DNA from: Desulfurococcales archaeon
Lineage (GTDB): Archaea; Thermoproteota; Thermoprotei_A; Sulfolobales; NBVN01
Assembly: GCA_027061705.1 (NCBI GenBank)
Contig: JAMOVB010000165.1
Coordinates: 1-5,118, forward strand
Reading direction: 5' to 3'
Length of the DNA: 5,118 nucleotides
The stretch's first letter is position 1. Every line of letters starts with the position of its first letter. Under the pieces are notes generated by a model, which was not told where the DNA came from, did not search any database, and saw only the letters and a list, made by a program, of their open reading frames with translations. Shown piece by piece: positions 1 through 5,108 of the stretch. Both the position numbers and the translations under genes were made by a program.

Positions 1-1
1 T

Positions 2-586
2 AGCTTGCTGAATGATGCACAGATACTTGTTGAGGATGTGATACTTGAAGGGTTCAATAAGCTCTTAAGATATGCGGCAACAGTTCGCACCGATTCTCTA
101 AGAAAGCTCCTCAGCATCCTGAAACACGACCCCAACATCACCGTATATCGTGAGGAAGATCTAAAAGATGTTCAGCTCGGCGGGACGATAATTTTAGCAA
201 GTGACCTAATGTTAATGGGTCTCTCGCAGAAGGTTTTTCTAATGATTAAGGATGACCCGAGATCAGCTGTCATACTAACAGGGTATCAAGCTCCTGGAAC
301 TCTGGGCAGAGCTCTTGAAGAGTCAGGCGGAAGGGGTATCCTTGTATTTAATGGTAGTATTGTGCAATTCAAATGCTCTATAAAGAGGTTACCCATTAAG
401 ATGCATTTCGACTTAGCTGAGAATATCGCCTTACTCACGCAGTTAAATATCTGGGACTCAGCGATGATAGTGCCGCATCATGGAGAGGAGCCAAAGACCC
501 TTAAACTAGCATATACGCTAACTCAGTACACTAGGGCTGAGAACATAGTAGTGCCGACAGTACCTTCATTTATTTACTTAACCTAG
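2..586 (+). CDS. Metallo-beta-lactamase/beta-CASP family nuclease, C-terminal part (5' end outside window)
   Basis: The reading frame is open at the left edge, so this is a partial gene and the TTG at 5-7 is probably not the true start. Counting from that TTG, residues 60-105 match the beta-CASP region of CPSF-73/RNase J-like RNA nucleases: 'ASDLMLMGLSQKVF' corresponds to the family's ASPGMMxSGxSRxxF stretch, followed by the very typical 'DDPRSAVILTGYQAPGTLGR'. H134-x-D136 fits motif B, although the usual FSA before the His is replaced by IKM. H159-G160-E161 fits motif C. The N-terminal metal-binding HxHxDH motif must lie upstream. Known members are zinc-dependent endo/5'-3' exoribonucleases acting in RNA processing and decay; activity here is inferred. 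I cannot tell which archaeal subgroup (aCPSF2-like, RNase J-like or other) it belongs to. It ends 13 bases before apgM and is probably co-transcribed with it. Confidence 0.85.
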   Translation, partial: SLLNDAQILVEDVILEGFNKLLRYAATVRTDSLRKLLSILKHDPNITVYREEDLKDVQLGGTIILASDLMLMGLSQKVFLMIKDDPRSAVILTGYQAPGTLGRALEESGGRGILVFNGSIVQFKCSIKRLPIKMHFDLAENIALLTQLNIWDSAMIVPHHGEEPKTLKLAYTLTQYTRAENIVVPTVPSFIYLT

Positions 587-592
587 GGGGTG
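586..592 (+). promoter_or_regulatory. Ribosome binding site of apgM
   Basis: GGGGGTG directly after the upstream stop codon lies 7 bases before the TTG at 600. It contains the GGTG core complementary to the archaeal 16S rRNA 3' end. The nearby GTG (592) and ATG (595) are in a frame that stops at once (TAG at 601-606 region), so this site supports the TTG start. Confidence 0.55.
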
Positions 593-599
593 TGATGGC

Positions 600-1889
600 T
601 TGGTAGGGCTGTGGAAACCTAAGGAAACATACAGGGCGATTGTAGTAATTTTGGATGGTGTTGGAGATAGACCTGTTCCTGAGCTAGGCGGTAAGACCCC
701 CCTTCAAGTAGCTAGAAAACCGAATATAGACTATGTAGCTAAGACAGGTGTAACAGGTTTAATGGATCCTATAGAACCTGGTGTAAGGCCAGGAACAGAT
801 ACTGGCCATATAGCGATATTTGGGTATGACCCCTATAAGTACTATCCTGGCAGAGGACCTTTAGAGGCTGCAGGTATAGGCGTTGAGTTAAATCCAGGCG
901 ATGTAGCACTCAGGTGCAATATAGCAACAGCTAAGGAAGTAAACGGTAAGTTAGTAATTATTGACAGAAGAGCGGGAAGGATCAGAGGCGAACATGTTAG
1001 AGAGCTCGTGAGAGCCCTCAATAAAGCTATAAAGGAGATAGACGGTGTTAGAGTGGAGTTCTATCCAGCTACAGAACACAGGGTAGTGCTTGTCTTGAGG
1101 GGTACAGGGCTTTCGCCTAGAGTAAGCGACTCTGACCCGGGAACCGCTCAAGAGGGGCAACCTATTAGGGAAGTTAGGCCTCTGGACAAGAGTGAAGAAG
1201 CACGTAGAACAGCTAGTATAATCAATAAAATCGTAAGTTTATCGTACATTATACTTAAGGATCACTCAGTAAATGTAGAGAGAATAAAGAAGGGTTTGCT
1301 ACCCGGCAACGTTATCATAACGCGCGGGGCAGGAATGGTGCCGAAGGATCTTGTAAGGTTTAGTAAACGTTTTGGTATTCGGGGCTATGTTATAGCCGAG
1401 GAAGCTACTGTTGTTGGAGCTGGCAGAATTCTCGGTCTTGAAGGTGAAATACCTAAGGGCGCGACCGCCAACCTAGACACTGACATGTGTTCGATACTTA
1501 AGTCAGCGCTTAGGGCCTATGAGAGAGGATATGATATTGTTTTTACACATATTAAAGGTCCTGACATAGCAGGTCACGACGCTAATCCAAGGGGTAAGGT
1601 GTACATTATTGAGAAAGCTGACTGGCTCGTAGGCGAGCTAATAGGAAGCATTGGTTTAAGTGAGAATATCATAACCATAACGGCGGATCACACAACGCCA
1701 TGCACCGTACGCGATCATAGCGGCGACCCCGTGCCTGTGGCCATAGCAGGTCCTGGAGTACGGAGAGACGACGTTGCATCGTATGATGAAATATGCTGTA
1801 TGAAAGGAGGTCTAGGCAGGATCTTAGGGAAACAGCTCATTAGAATAATTCTAGATCTAATGAATAAGCCGTTAAAATGGGGCGCTTAA
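600..1889 (+). CDS. apgM: 2,3-bisphosphoglycerate-independent phosphoglycerate mutase, archaeal type
   Basis: The product interconverts 3- and 2-phosphoglycerate in the cytosol, in glycolysis and gluconeogenesis. The 429 residues are close to the roughly 410 of archaeal ApgM (alkaline phosphatase superfamily, two metal ions). Visible motifs are '[19 protein letters not shown]' (residues 17-35, with metal ligand D19), the nucleophile region '[16 protein letters not shown]' (63-78), 'GRGPLEAAG' (84-92), 'IDRRAGRI' (121-128), '[11 protein letters not shown]' (317-327, D322 and H326), 'TADHTTPC' (361-368, D363 and H364), 'DHSGDPVP' (372-379) and the C-terminal 'MKGGLGRI' (401-408). The expected serine nucleophile is Thr66 here (Pyrococcus ApgM, from memory, has AGSDTAH). 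The TTG at 600 is the only start that fits: the GTG/ATG just upstream run into a stop. It follows the nuclease gene by 13 bases with no room for a promoter, so it is probably transcribed with it. Family assignment is very secure. Confidence 0.96.
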   Translation: MVGLWKPKETYRAIVVILDGVGDRPVPELGGKTPLQVARKPNIDYVAKTGVTGLMDPIEPGVRPGTDTGHIAIFGYDPYKYYPGRGPLEAAGIGVELNPGDVALRCNIATAKEVNGKLVIIDRRAGRIRGEHVRELVRALNKAIKEIDGVRVEFYPATEHRVVLVLRGTGLSPRVSDSDPGTAQEGQPIREVRPLDKSEEARRTASIINKIVSLSYIILKDHSVNVERIKKGLLPGNVIITRGAGMVPKDLVRFSKRFGIRGYVIAEEATVVGAGRILGLEGEIPKGATANLDTDMCSILKSALRAYERGYDIVFTHIKGPDIAGHDANPRGKVYIIEKADWLVGELIGSIGLSENIITITADHTTPCTVRDHSGDPVPVAIAGPGVRRDDVASYDEICCMKGGLGRILGKQLIRIILDLMNKPLKWGA

Positions 1890-1895
1890 AAGCAA

Positions 1896-1918
1896 TTTTA
1901 TCCTTGACGCGGATTTTT
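1896..1918 (+). terminator. T-rich stretch after apgM, possible archaeal terminator
   Basis: Two T-runs, TTTT at 1896-1899 and TTTTT at 1914-1918, follow the apgM stop codon. Archaeal transcription often ends at such U-tracts without a hairpin. The rest of the 86-base gap between the converging apgM and hcp genes (1890-1975) holds nothing else recognisable, and I see no comparable T-run for the hcp direction. Confidence 0.35.
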
Positions 1919-1975
1919 AACTTAACACGGTCTAGCTCATTCATATGGCATAGTTTGATTTATCTCGGATTCGTG

Positions 1976-3337
1976 TCAGCTAGCCTTTATGCCTCTACTG
2001 AGCATCTCTCTTAGGTCTTTCTCGGGGTCGCCGCTTATGGGGCGTAGGTCGAATTTCTTGCGTAGTATGTCAAGCACGTTGGGTGTTAGGAACTCAGGTA
2101 GCTTAGGCCCTAGGTATATGCCTTTAATCCCGAGGTATAGTAGGGTGTATAGTATGCCTACGGCTTTCTGCTCCATCCAGCTCAGCACTATACTCACCGG
2201 CAGCTTGTTTAGATCCTCGCCAAGCCTTCTGGATAGTTCAGCCGCTACCTTGATTATCGAGTATACGTTGTTGCACTGGCCGAAGTCCATGAAGCGCGGT
2301 ATCCCCTCTATATCCCCGTAGTCCCTGCGGTTGTACCTGTGCTTGCCGCACGCCGCCGTAAGTATTATCGCGTCCTTCGGAACCAGCTCGGTTAGCCTGT
2401 CGTAGTAGCTCATGTTGGGGTTGGGAGCGTCGCACCCTCCTATTACGAAGACGTGCCTTATCTTCCCCTCATGTATTAGGTTGATGAGCTTATCCATTAG
2501 CGGGAGGACGTTCGTGTGGTGGTAGCCGGTGATTATGTAGCCGCCTTCCCTACGCTCCATCCTAGGTGTTTTAAGCGCGTGCTTAATCACCTTCTCATAA
2601 TTGTCGTCGCTGATGTGGGGCACGCCCTCAAGACCGGCTATGCCTGTGGTGTATATCCTGTCAGCGTAGCTTGGGAGGGGCTGCTGGACGCAGTTGCTCG
2701 TACCTAATATCACGCCTGGGAACTCGCTGAACTCGCTCTTCTGCCTAACCCAGCTGCCTCCCCAGTTCCCGTACAGGCTCTTGAACTCCCGCATCGCTGG
2801 GTAGCTGTGGGCCGGCGTCATCTCCGAGTGCGTGTACACTCTAATCTCGTCCTCCAGCCCAAGCTCCCTAATCTGCTTGAGGAGGTCGTAGAGGGCCTTA
2901 TAGCTGTGGCCAGTTACTAGGATCCCATGCCCTTCCTCAGTCCCGGTAGGTACTTTAACAACCTGAGGCTTCCCGTAGGTCTCAACGTATGCCTTATCAA
3001 GCAGCTCCATAGTTTTGAGATGTATTCTCCCGTTCTCAAGTATGAGTTCAACGAACCTCTCCTTATTGAAGTTAACGTTAGTCAGCGTTGAGTACAGCGC
3101 CTTAGCTAGGAAGAACCCTATCTCATCGTCCCTATACCCAAGCTCGTATGCGTGGTAGTAGTATGCCGCGGTTCCCTTAATGCCGTAGATCAGCGCCTCC
3201 TGCAGCGAGTTCAGGTCCGGATCCTTACCGCAGACCCCCCTAACAGTGCATCCACCCGGTAAACTCATCGAGCACTGGTCGCAACGCATGAGTATCTTTC
3301 GGGTCTCGGTCGTTTTTCCACCCATGACACGTGTCAT
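1976..3337 (-). CDS. hcp: Hybrid cluster protein (hydroxylamine reductase/NO-detoxifying), class III-like short form
   Basis: Hcp family proteins carry a [4Fe-4S] cluster and a 4Fe-2S-2O hybrid cluster; they reduce hydroxylamine in vitro and, in E. coli, reduce or sense nitric oxide under anaerobiosis. The N-terminal cluster motif is C19-x2-C22-x7-C30-x5-C36. All hybrid-cluster ligands can be placed by spacing against the Desulfovibrio protein: H144 (GHS), E172 (THSEM), C216 (TSNC), C302 (GGCDAP, the persulfide Cys), C330 (AACGKHRYN), C355 (GQCNN) and E389 (WMEQK), with K391 also kept. At 453 residues it is about 100 shorter than bacterial class I/II Hcp, and the helical region between the Cys motif and H144 is compact, as in the short class III forms. 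Two ATGs at the 5' end (3337 and 3325) bracket a perfect palindrome; a third is at 3289. None has a clear ribosome binding site. If the TATA box at 3342-3350 is used, the 3325 start (449 residues, near-leaderless) is likelier. No Hcr-type reductase gene lies nearby. Confidence 0.96.
   Translation of the reverse strand: MTRVMGGKTTETRKILMRCDQCSMSLPGGCTVRGVCGKDPDLNSLQEALIYGIKGTAAYYYHAYELGYRDDEIGFFLAKALYSTLTNVNFNKERFVELILENGRIHLKTMELLDKAYVETYGKPQVVKVPTGTEEGHGILVTGHSYKALYDLLKQIRELGLEDEIRVYTHSEMTPAHSYPAMREFKSLYGNWGGSWVRQKSEFSEFPGVILGTSNCVQQPLPSYADRIYTTGIAGLEGVPHISDDNYEKVIKHALKTPRMERREGGYIITGYHHTNVLPLMDKLINLIHEGKIRHVFVIGGCDAPNPNMSYYDRLTELVPKDAIILTAACGKHRYNRRDYGDIEGIPRFMDFGQCNNVYSIIKVAAELSRRLGEDLNKLPVSIVLSWMEQKAVGILYTLLYLGIKGIYLGPKLPEFLTPNVLDILRKKFDLRPISGDPEKDLREMLSRGIKAS
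3324..3337. promoter_or_regulatory. Perfect 14-bp palindrome at the hcp start, candidate operator
   Basis: ATGACACGTGTCAT reads identically on both strands. It covers the first possible hcp start codon and abuts the second, just downstream of a TATA-like box at 3342-3350, where an archaeal repressor would block transcription start. With equal base use, a perfect 14-mer palindrome is expected at 4^-7 per position, so about 0.3 in the whole window but well under 0.01 in this short divergent region. The protein bound is unknown; the neighbouring helix-turn-helix protein is the obvious candidate. It could also be coincidental coding sequence (hcp codons 1-5). Confidence 0.4.
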
Positions 3338-3341
3338 TCAG

Positions 3342-3350
3342 AAAATAAAA
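3342..3350 (-). promoter_or_regulatory. TATA-like box for hcp (candidate)
   Basis: On the minus strand this reads TTTTATTTT. Its centre is about 21 bases before the ATG at 3325 and only 9 before the ATG at 3337, so its use would favour the inner start and a leaderless or near-leaderless message. The alternative box is the TTTAAG at 3372-3377. Confidence 0.35.
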
Positions 3351-3371
3351 GCATTGCGCAACGAAAACCAA

Positions 3372-3377
3372 CTTAAA
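3372..3377. promoter_or_regulatory. TATA-like box in the divergent region, for the regulator gene and perhaps hcp
   Basis: CTTAAA on the plus strand (TTTAAG on the minus strand) is centred near 3375. A start site 26 bases downstream on the plus strand falls near 3400, giving the regulator gene a very short leader before its TTG at 3407. The preceding bases (AAAACCAA) are purine-rich like an archaeal BRE. Read on the minus strand it would place an hcp start site near 3349, 12 bases before the outer ATG. It could serve either or both genes. Confidence 0.4.
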
Positions 3378-3397
3378 CCCAGTAAACGCCTCAATAC

Positions 3398-3403
3398 GGT
3401 GGT
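3398..3403 (+). promoter_or_regulatory. Ribosome binding site supporting the TTG start of the regulator gene
   Basis: GGTGGT lies 3 bases before the TTG at 3407 and resembles the archaeal GGTGAT consensus. The spacing is on the short side. It overlaps the start site predicted from the TATA box at 3372-3377, so the message might instead be nearly leaderless. Confidence 0.35.
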
Positions 3404-3406
3404 CGT

Positions 3407-3811
3407 TTGAAGATAAACGCCTTCGAGGTCGCCGCGAGGTACGTATACCCTGCAGTAAGGAGAAGGCTAGTCGAAATACTGCGTGAGAAAGGCTTAAGCC
3501 AAGGGAGGATAGCCAAGCTGCTACATATAACCCAATCAGCAGTATCACGCTACCTCTCAATGAGGCGCGGCCACCTAATAAACGTAGCGAAGTTCAGAGA
3601 CATAGACACGCTCCTAAGGAACCTTGCTAACCAAATAATGACGGACGAACCCGACGAATACACTATACATAAACTCCTAATCAAAGCAACACTTGAAGTC
3701 CTGGCGAGGGGCTACGCATGCTCAATACACGCTAGGGTGGACCCGAGCATAGACCCGAGCAAATGCGGGATCTGCACAACCCTATTCGCTCCGGAGGCGA
3801 CGGCGGCCTAG
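3407..3811 (+). CDS. Helix-turn-helix transcriptional regulator with C-terminal Cys/His cluster (COG2522-like)
   Basis: This 134-residue cytosolic protein has an Xre/Fis-like helix-turn-helix at about residues 18-55: 'RRLVEILREKGLSQGRIAKLL' followed by 'ITQSAVSRYLSMRRG', the typical GLSQ...ITQSAVSRYL recognition pattern. A helical middle (58-100) leads to C105-x2-H108-x11-C120-x2-C123, which could hold a metal ion or Fe-S cluster. This arrangement resembles the archaeal predicted regulators grouped as COG2522, whose role is mostly uncharacterised. It starts with TTG and is divergent from hcp across 69 bases, so it may control hcp and itself, perhaps by sensing NO or redox state through the cluster; that is inference. 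The C-terminal tail (APEATAA) is low-complexity. The DNA-binding assignment is secure, the target is not. An alternative is that it regulates distant genes and the cluster is structural zinc. Confidence 0.85.
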   Translation: MKINAFEVAARYVYPAVRRRLVEILREKGLSQGRIAKLLHITQSAVSRYLSMRRGHLINVAKFRDIDTLLRNLANQIMTDEPDEYTIHKLLIKATLEVLARGYACSIHARVDPSIDPSKCGICTTLFAPEATAA

Positions 3812-3821
3812 CCCTCAGCAG

Positions 3822-3829
3822 TTTTTAAA
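3822..3829 (+). terminator. TTTTTAAA after the regulator gene: T-tract terminator or TATA-like box
   Basis: A T5 run follows the stop codon by 10 bases and could end the regulator transcript. The same bases look like a crenarchaeal TATA box, but I find no gene starting about 26 bases further on the plus strand. The remaining bases to the tRNA (3830-3912) contain no ORF, hairpin or box C/D pair I can support. Confidence 0.3.
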
Positions 3830-3912
3830 CGAACAAGCTACGGCCAAGTAATCCGCCTGATTTAAGGGCTACCTGGCTTGATGGGAATAGGGCATCTTGA
3901 GTTAGGGTCGTG

Positions 3913-3989
3913 TGGTGGACCGGCCGGGATTTGAACCCGGGGCCTCTCGGATGCCAACCGAGCGCTCTTCCAGGCTGAGCTACCGGCCC
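3913..3989 (-). tRNA. tRNA-Ala (anticodon GGC), CCA encoded
   Basis: Reading the minus strand gives a full cloverleaf of 74 bases plus an encoded CCA at 3913-3915. The acceptor stem GGGCCGG pairs with CCGGTCC and includes the G3:U70 wobble pair that marks alanine tRNAs, with A73 as discriminator. Next come T8-A9, a D stem GCTC/GAGC with a 9-base loop, and an anticodon stem CTCGG/CCGAG around the loop TTGGCAT with GGC at positions 34-36 (reads GCC). The variable loop is 5 bases, and the T arm CCGGG-TTCAAAT-CCCGG closes the fold. There is no intron. No T-run follows the 3' end, so I cannot place a terminator. It lies downstream of the PUA-domain gene on the same strand but has its own promoter. 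Confidence 0.97.
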
Positions 3990-4011
3990 ATTTCGTCTTC
4001 ATACTGGCGGC

Positions 4012-4018
4012 TTAATAA
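4012..4018 (-). promoter_or_regulatory. TATA box of tRNA-Ala
   Basis: TTATTAA on the minus strand is centred at 4015, exactly 26 bases before the first tRNA base (3989), the standard archaeal distance. It abuts the TAG stop codon (4019-4021) of the upstream PUA-domain gene, so the promoter is fitted into the 29-base gap between the two genes. Confidence 0.6.
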
Positions 4019-4531
4019 CTATTTCCTAGCGCTTCTCAAATACTCTAAACATAGCTTCCACACATCGTCGCCTGCGTAGTGCACGTTAAGTACGGCCTTG
4101 CCGCGCCTCCTACTCATAATCTCGTCGGAACTCATTACAGCCTCCCCAACAGCTATGGGTGCTTTCCTATCCGGGCCCCAAACCGCCACTATGTCCCCCA
4201 CACTGAACTTGCTGACGTCGATTATCCCGGGAGCCATCACGTTAGCGCCGTTCAGTATGTGCTTCACGGCGCCCTTGTCAACGACGCAGTAGTGTGTTGA
4301 TTGAATGCCACCCAACTTCACGGCGATTAGTGTTGGGTAGAGCTTACCCTCACGCCTAGCGAACTCAACAGCTGCTGGGATGCCCTCGAAAACGTAGATG
4401 GTGAACTTACTCGATTCTATCCTGTAGCAGGTCTTCGAGCCTTCAATCAAGCTGCAGAGGCCCGGCAAGTCCTTGCAGAAGGAGCGTTTGAGCCTCCCCG
4501 CCTCCTTCTTCCTTAAAGGAACTAGCCTCAC
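4019..4531 (-). CDS. PUA-domain RNA-binding protein, archaeal MCT-1/Tma20-like
   Basis: This 170-residue protein has a basic N-terminal part (residues 1-75, 'RLVPLRKKEAGRLKR', resembling the pre-PUA domain of archaeal homologues) and a clear PUA domain at about 80-155: 'VVDKGAVKHILNGANVMAPGI' (83-103), 'DIVAVW' (113-118), 'APIAVGEA' (124-131) and 'GKAVLNVHYAGDDVWKL' (144-160). Archaeal relatives belong to COG2016, related to eukaryotic MCT-1/Tma20, which with DENR helps tRNA release and re-initiation on the 40S subunit. A role in translation or tRNA binding is therefore inferred. Cysteines C19, C26, C35, C82 and C161 form no obvious zinc motif. The start is GTG at 4531, preceded by AGGGTG about 6 bases away on the minus strand. 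It is divergent from the Sm-like gene, with 115 bases between them, and immediately upstream of tRNA-Ala. Confidence 0.9.
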   Translation of the reverse strand: MRLVPLRKKEAGRLKRSFCKDLPGLCSLIEGSKTCYRIESSKFTIYVFEGIPAAVEFARREGKLYPTLIAVKLGGIQSTHYCVVDKGAVKHILNGANVMAPGIIDVSKFSVGDIVAVWGPDRKAPIAVGEAVMSSDEIMSRRRGKAVLNVHYAGDDVWKLCLEYLRSARK

Positions 4532-4607
4532 AGCAGCACCCTTCAGAACTAGGTGGGGTAGGCAATAATCTTTACCGCAGGTTTAGCGGCCGTAGTGAGC
4601 GTATAGC

Positions 4608-4615
4608 TTTTAAAT
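4608..4615 (+). promoter_or_regulatory. TATA box of the Sm-like/L37e operon
   Basis: TTTTAAAT is centred near 4611; 26 bases downstream is about 4637, ten bases before the ATG at 4647. On the other strand the same bases (ATTTAAAA) could also drive the divergent PUA gene with a leader of about 54 bases. I see no better TATA box for that gene in 4532-4606; a weak alternative is the AT-rich stretch near 4563-4573. Confidence 0.5.
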
Positions 4616-4646
4616 CAAGAACTCCCTAGGTGTTGGGGATGAGTGT

Positions 4647-4865
4647 ATGAGTGACGCGGCCCAAAGGCTGCTTAGCGAGAACTTGGGTAAGACCGTGCTG
4701 GTCAAGTTAAGAGGCAATAGACTGCTGAGGGGCTCCCTCAGGAGCTTCGACCAGCATCTAAACATAGTTCTAGACAATGCGGAGGAGGTTCTAGAGAACG
4801 GCACTAAGAGGTTAGGTACGGTCATAATTAGGGGCGAGAACGTAATCTTCGTATCCCCGGCTTAA
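4647..4865 (+). CDS. Sm-like (LSm) archaeal RNA-binding protein, SmAP1 type
   Basis: This 72-residue protein is the size of archaeal Sm proteins, which form heptameric (sometimes hexameric) rings that bind U-rich RNA. The Sm1 motif spans about residues 14-43, 'GKTVLVKLRGNRLLRGSL' then 'FDQHLNIVLDNA', with the RNA-binding D35-x-H37-x-N39. The Sm2 motif is 'LGTVIIRGENVIFV' (56-69) with R62-G63-E64-N65. Both are complete. The ATG at 4647 is the natural start; the ATG at 4639 is followed by a stop after three codons. It is separated by 24 bases from ribosomal protein L37e, a gene pair widely kept in archaea, and the two are almost certainly co-transcribed from the TATA box at 4608-4615. Confidence 0.97.
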   Translation: MSDAAQRLLSENLGKTVLVKLRGNRLLRGSLRSFDQHLNIVLDNAEEVLENGTKRLGTVIIRGENVIFVSPA

Positions 4866-4879
4866 GGAAGTCCGTAGCG

Positions 4880-4885
4880 GGTGAT
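4880..4885 (+). promoter_or_regulatory. Ribosome binding site deciding the L37e start
   Basis: GGTGAT matches the archaeal consensus complementary to the 16S rRNA 3' end and lies 4 bases before the TTG at 4890. The GTG at 4881, which could be taken for the start, is part of this site. Confidence 0.75.
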
Positions 4886-4889
4886 AGGG

Positions 4890-5075
4890 TTGAAGGGCAC
4901 GCCATCGATGGGTAAGAGGAGTAAGGGGAAGACGCACATAAGGTGTAGGAGGTGCGGTAGGCACGCCTTCAACGTCGCTAAGGGGTACTGCGCCGCATGC
5001 GGTTTCGGGAGGTCTAAGAGGATACGCAGGTATTCCTGGGCCGCGAAGAAGGTAAACAGAGTGAGGATTAAGTGA
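4890..5075 (+). CDS. rpl37e: Ribosomal protein L37e (eL37), large subunit
   Basis: This 61-residue basic zinc protein belongs to the large ribosomal subunit, where eL37 binds 23S rRNA. It shows the family's N-terminal signature '[21 protein letters not shown]' in two pieces: KGTPSMGKR (residues 2-10) and [11 protein letters not shown] (13-23). The zinc ribbon is C19-x2-C22-x11-C34-x2-C37, followed by '[16 protein letters not shown]' (38-53). I chose the TTG at 4890 rather than the in-frame GTG at 4881 for two reasons: the GTG lies inside a strong ribosome binding site, and a start of M-K-G-T-P-S matches the family, while the GTG start would add three residues. It is the second gene of an operon with the Sm-like gene, 24 bases downstream of it. 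Confidence 0.96.
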   Translation: MKGTPSMGKRSKGKTHIRCRRCGRHAFNVAKGYCAACGFGRSKRIRRYSWAAKKVNRVRIK

Positions 5076-5101
5076 GTTGACGGTGTAGCCGCGTCGTAAG
5101 G

Positions 5102-5108
5102 TTTAATT
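5102..5108 (+). promoter_or_regulatory. TATA-like TTTAATT at the right edge
   Basis: The 43 bases after the L37e stop contain no ORF. TTTAATT would place a transcription start near 5131, outside the window, and might be the promoter of the next gene. It could equally be AT-rich sequence where the L37e transcript ends. Confidence 0.2.

Noticed and set aside
951..1160. Minus-strand 69-codon frame inside apgM.
   Set aside because: Antisense to conserved ApgM sequence, with no family resemblance or start signal.
1930..1950. CATATG-centred inverted repeat in the apgM/hcp convergent gap.
   Set aside because: The palindrome is only 6 bp, too short for a convincing hairpin or protein site, and it lacks a T-run in a terminator position.
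2238..2435. Open frames overlapping hcp on both strands (also 1989-2321 and 2516-2707 on the plus strand).
   Set aside because: They lie wholly inside the conserved Hcp coding sequence, show no recognisable domain, and are explained by its moderately high GC and lack of stops in other frames.
3240..3560. A 106-codon minus-strand frame spanning the hcp start, the divergent promoter region and the regulator start, with a hydrophobic N-terminus.
   Set aside because: It is antisense to the well-supported regulator, overlaps the Hcp Cys motif in another frame and crosses the promoter region; the hydrophobic stretch is the antisense of the helix-turn-helix.
3812..3912. Possible small RNA (box C/D or other) in the gap between the regulator gene and tRNA-Ala.
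   Set aside because: TGATGG and CTGA-like pieces occur but in the wrong order and imperfect, with no paired C'/D' set. The TTTTTAAA at 3822 could be a promoter but no transcript structure follows that I can defend.
3913..3989. The tRNA as an integration (attachment) site for a mobile element.
   Set aside because: I found no partial repeat of the tRNA 3' end elsewhere in the window and no integrase gene; neighbours on both sides look like ordinary chromosomal genes.
4079..4300. Plus-strand frames opposite the PUA-domain gene (also 4098-4292).
   Set aside because: Antisense to a clear PUA domain, mutually overlapping and without similarity to any family I recognise.
4610..4825. Minus-strand 71-codon frame opposite the Sm-like gene.
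   Set aside because: Antisense to complete Sm1 and Sm2 motifs and covering the operon TATA box; Ser/Leu-rich shadow composition.
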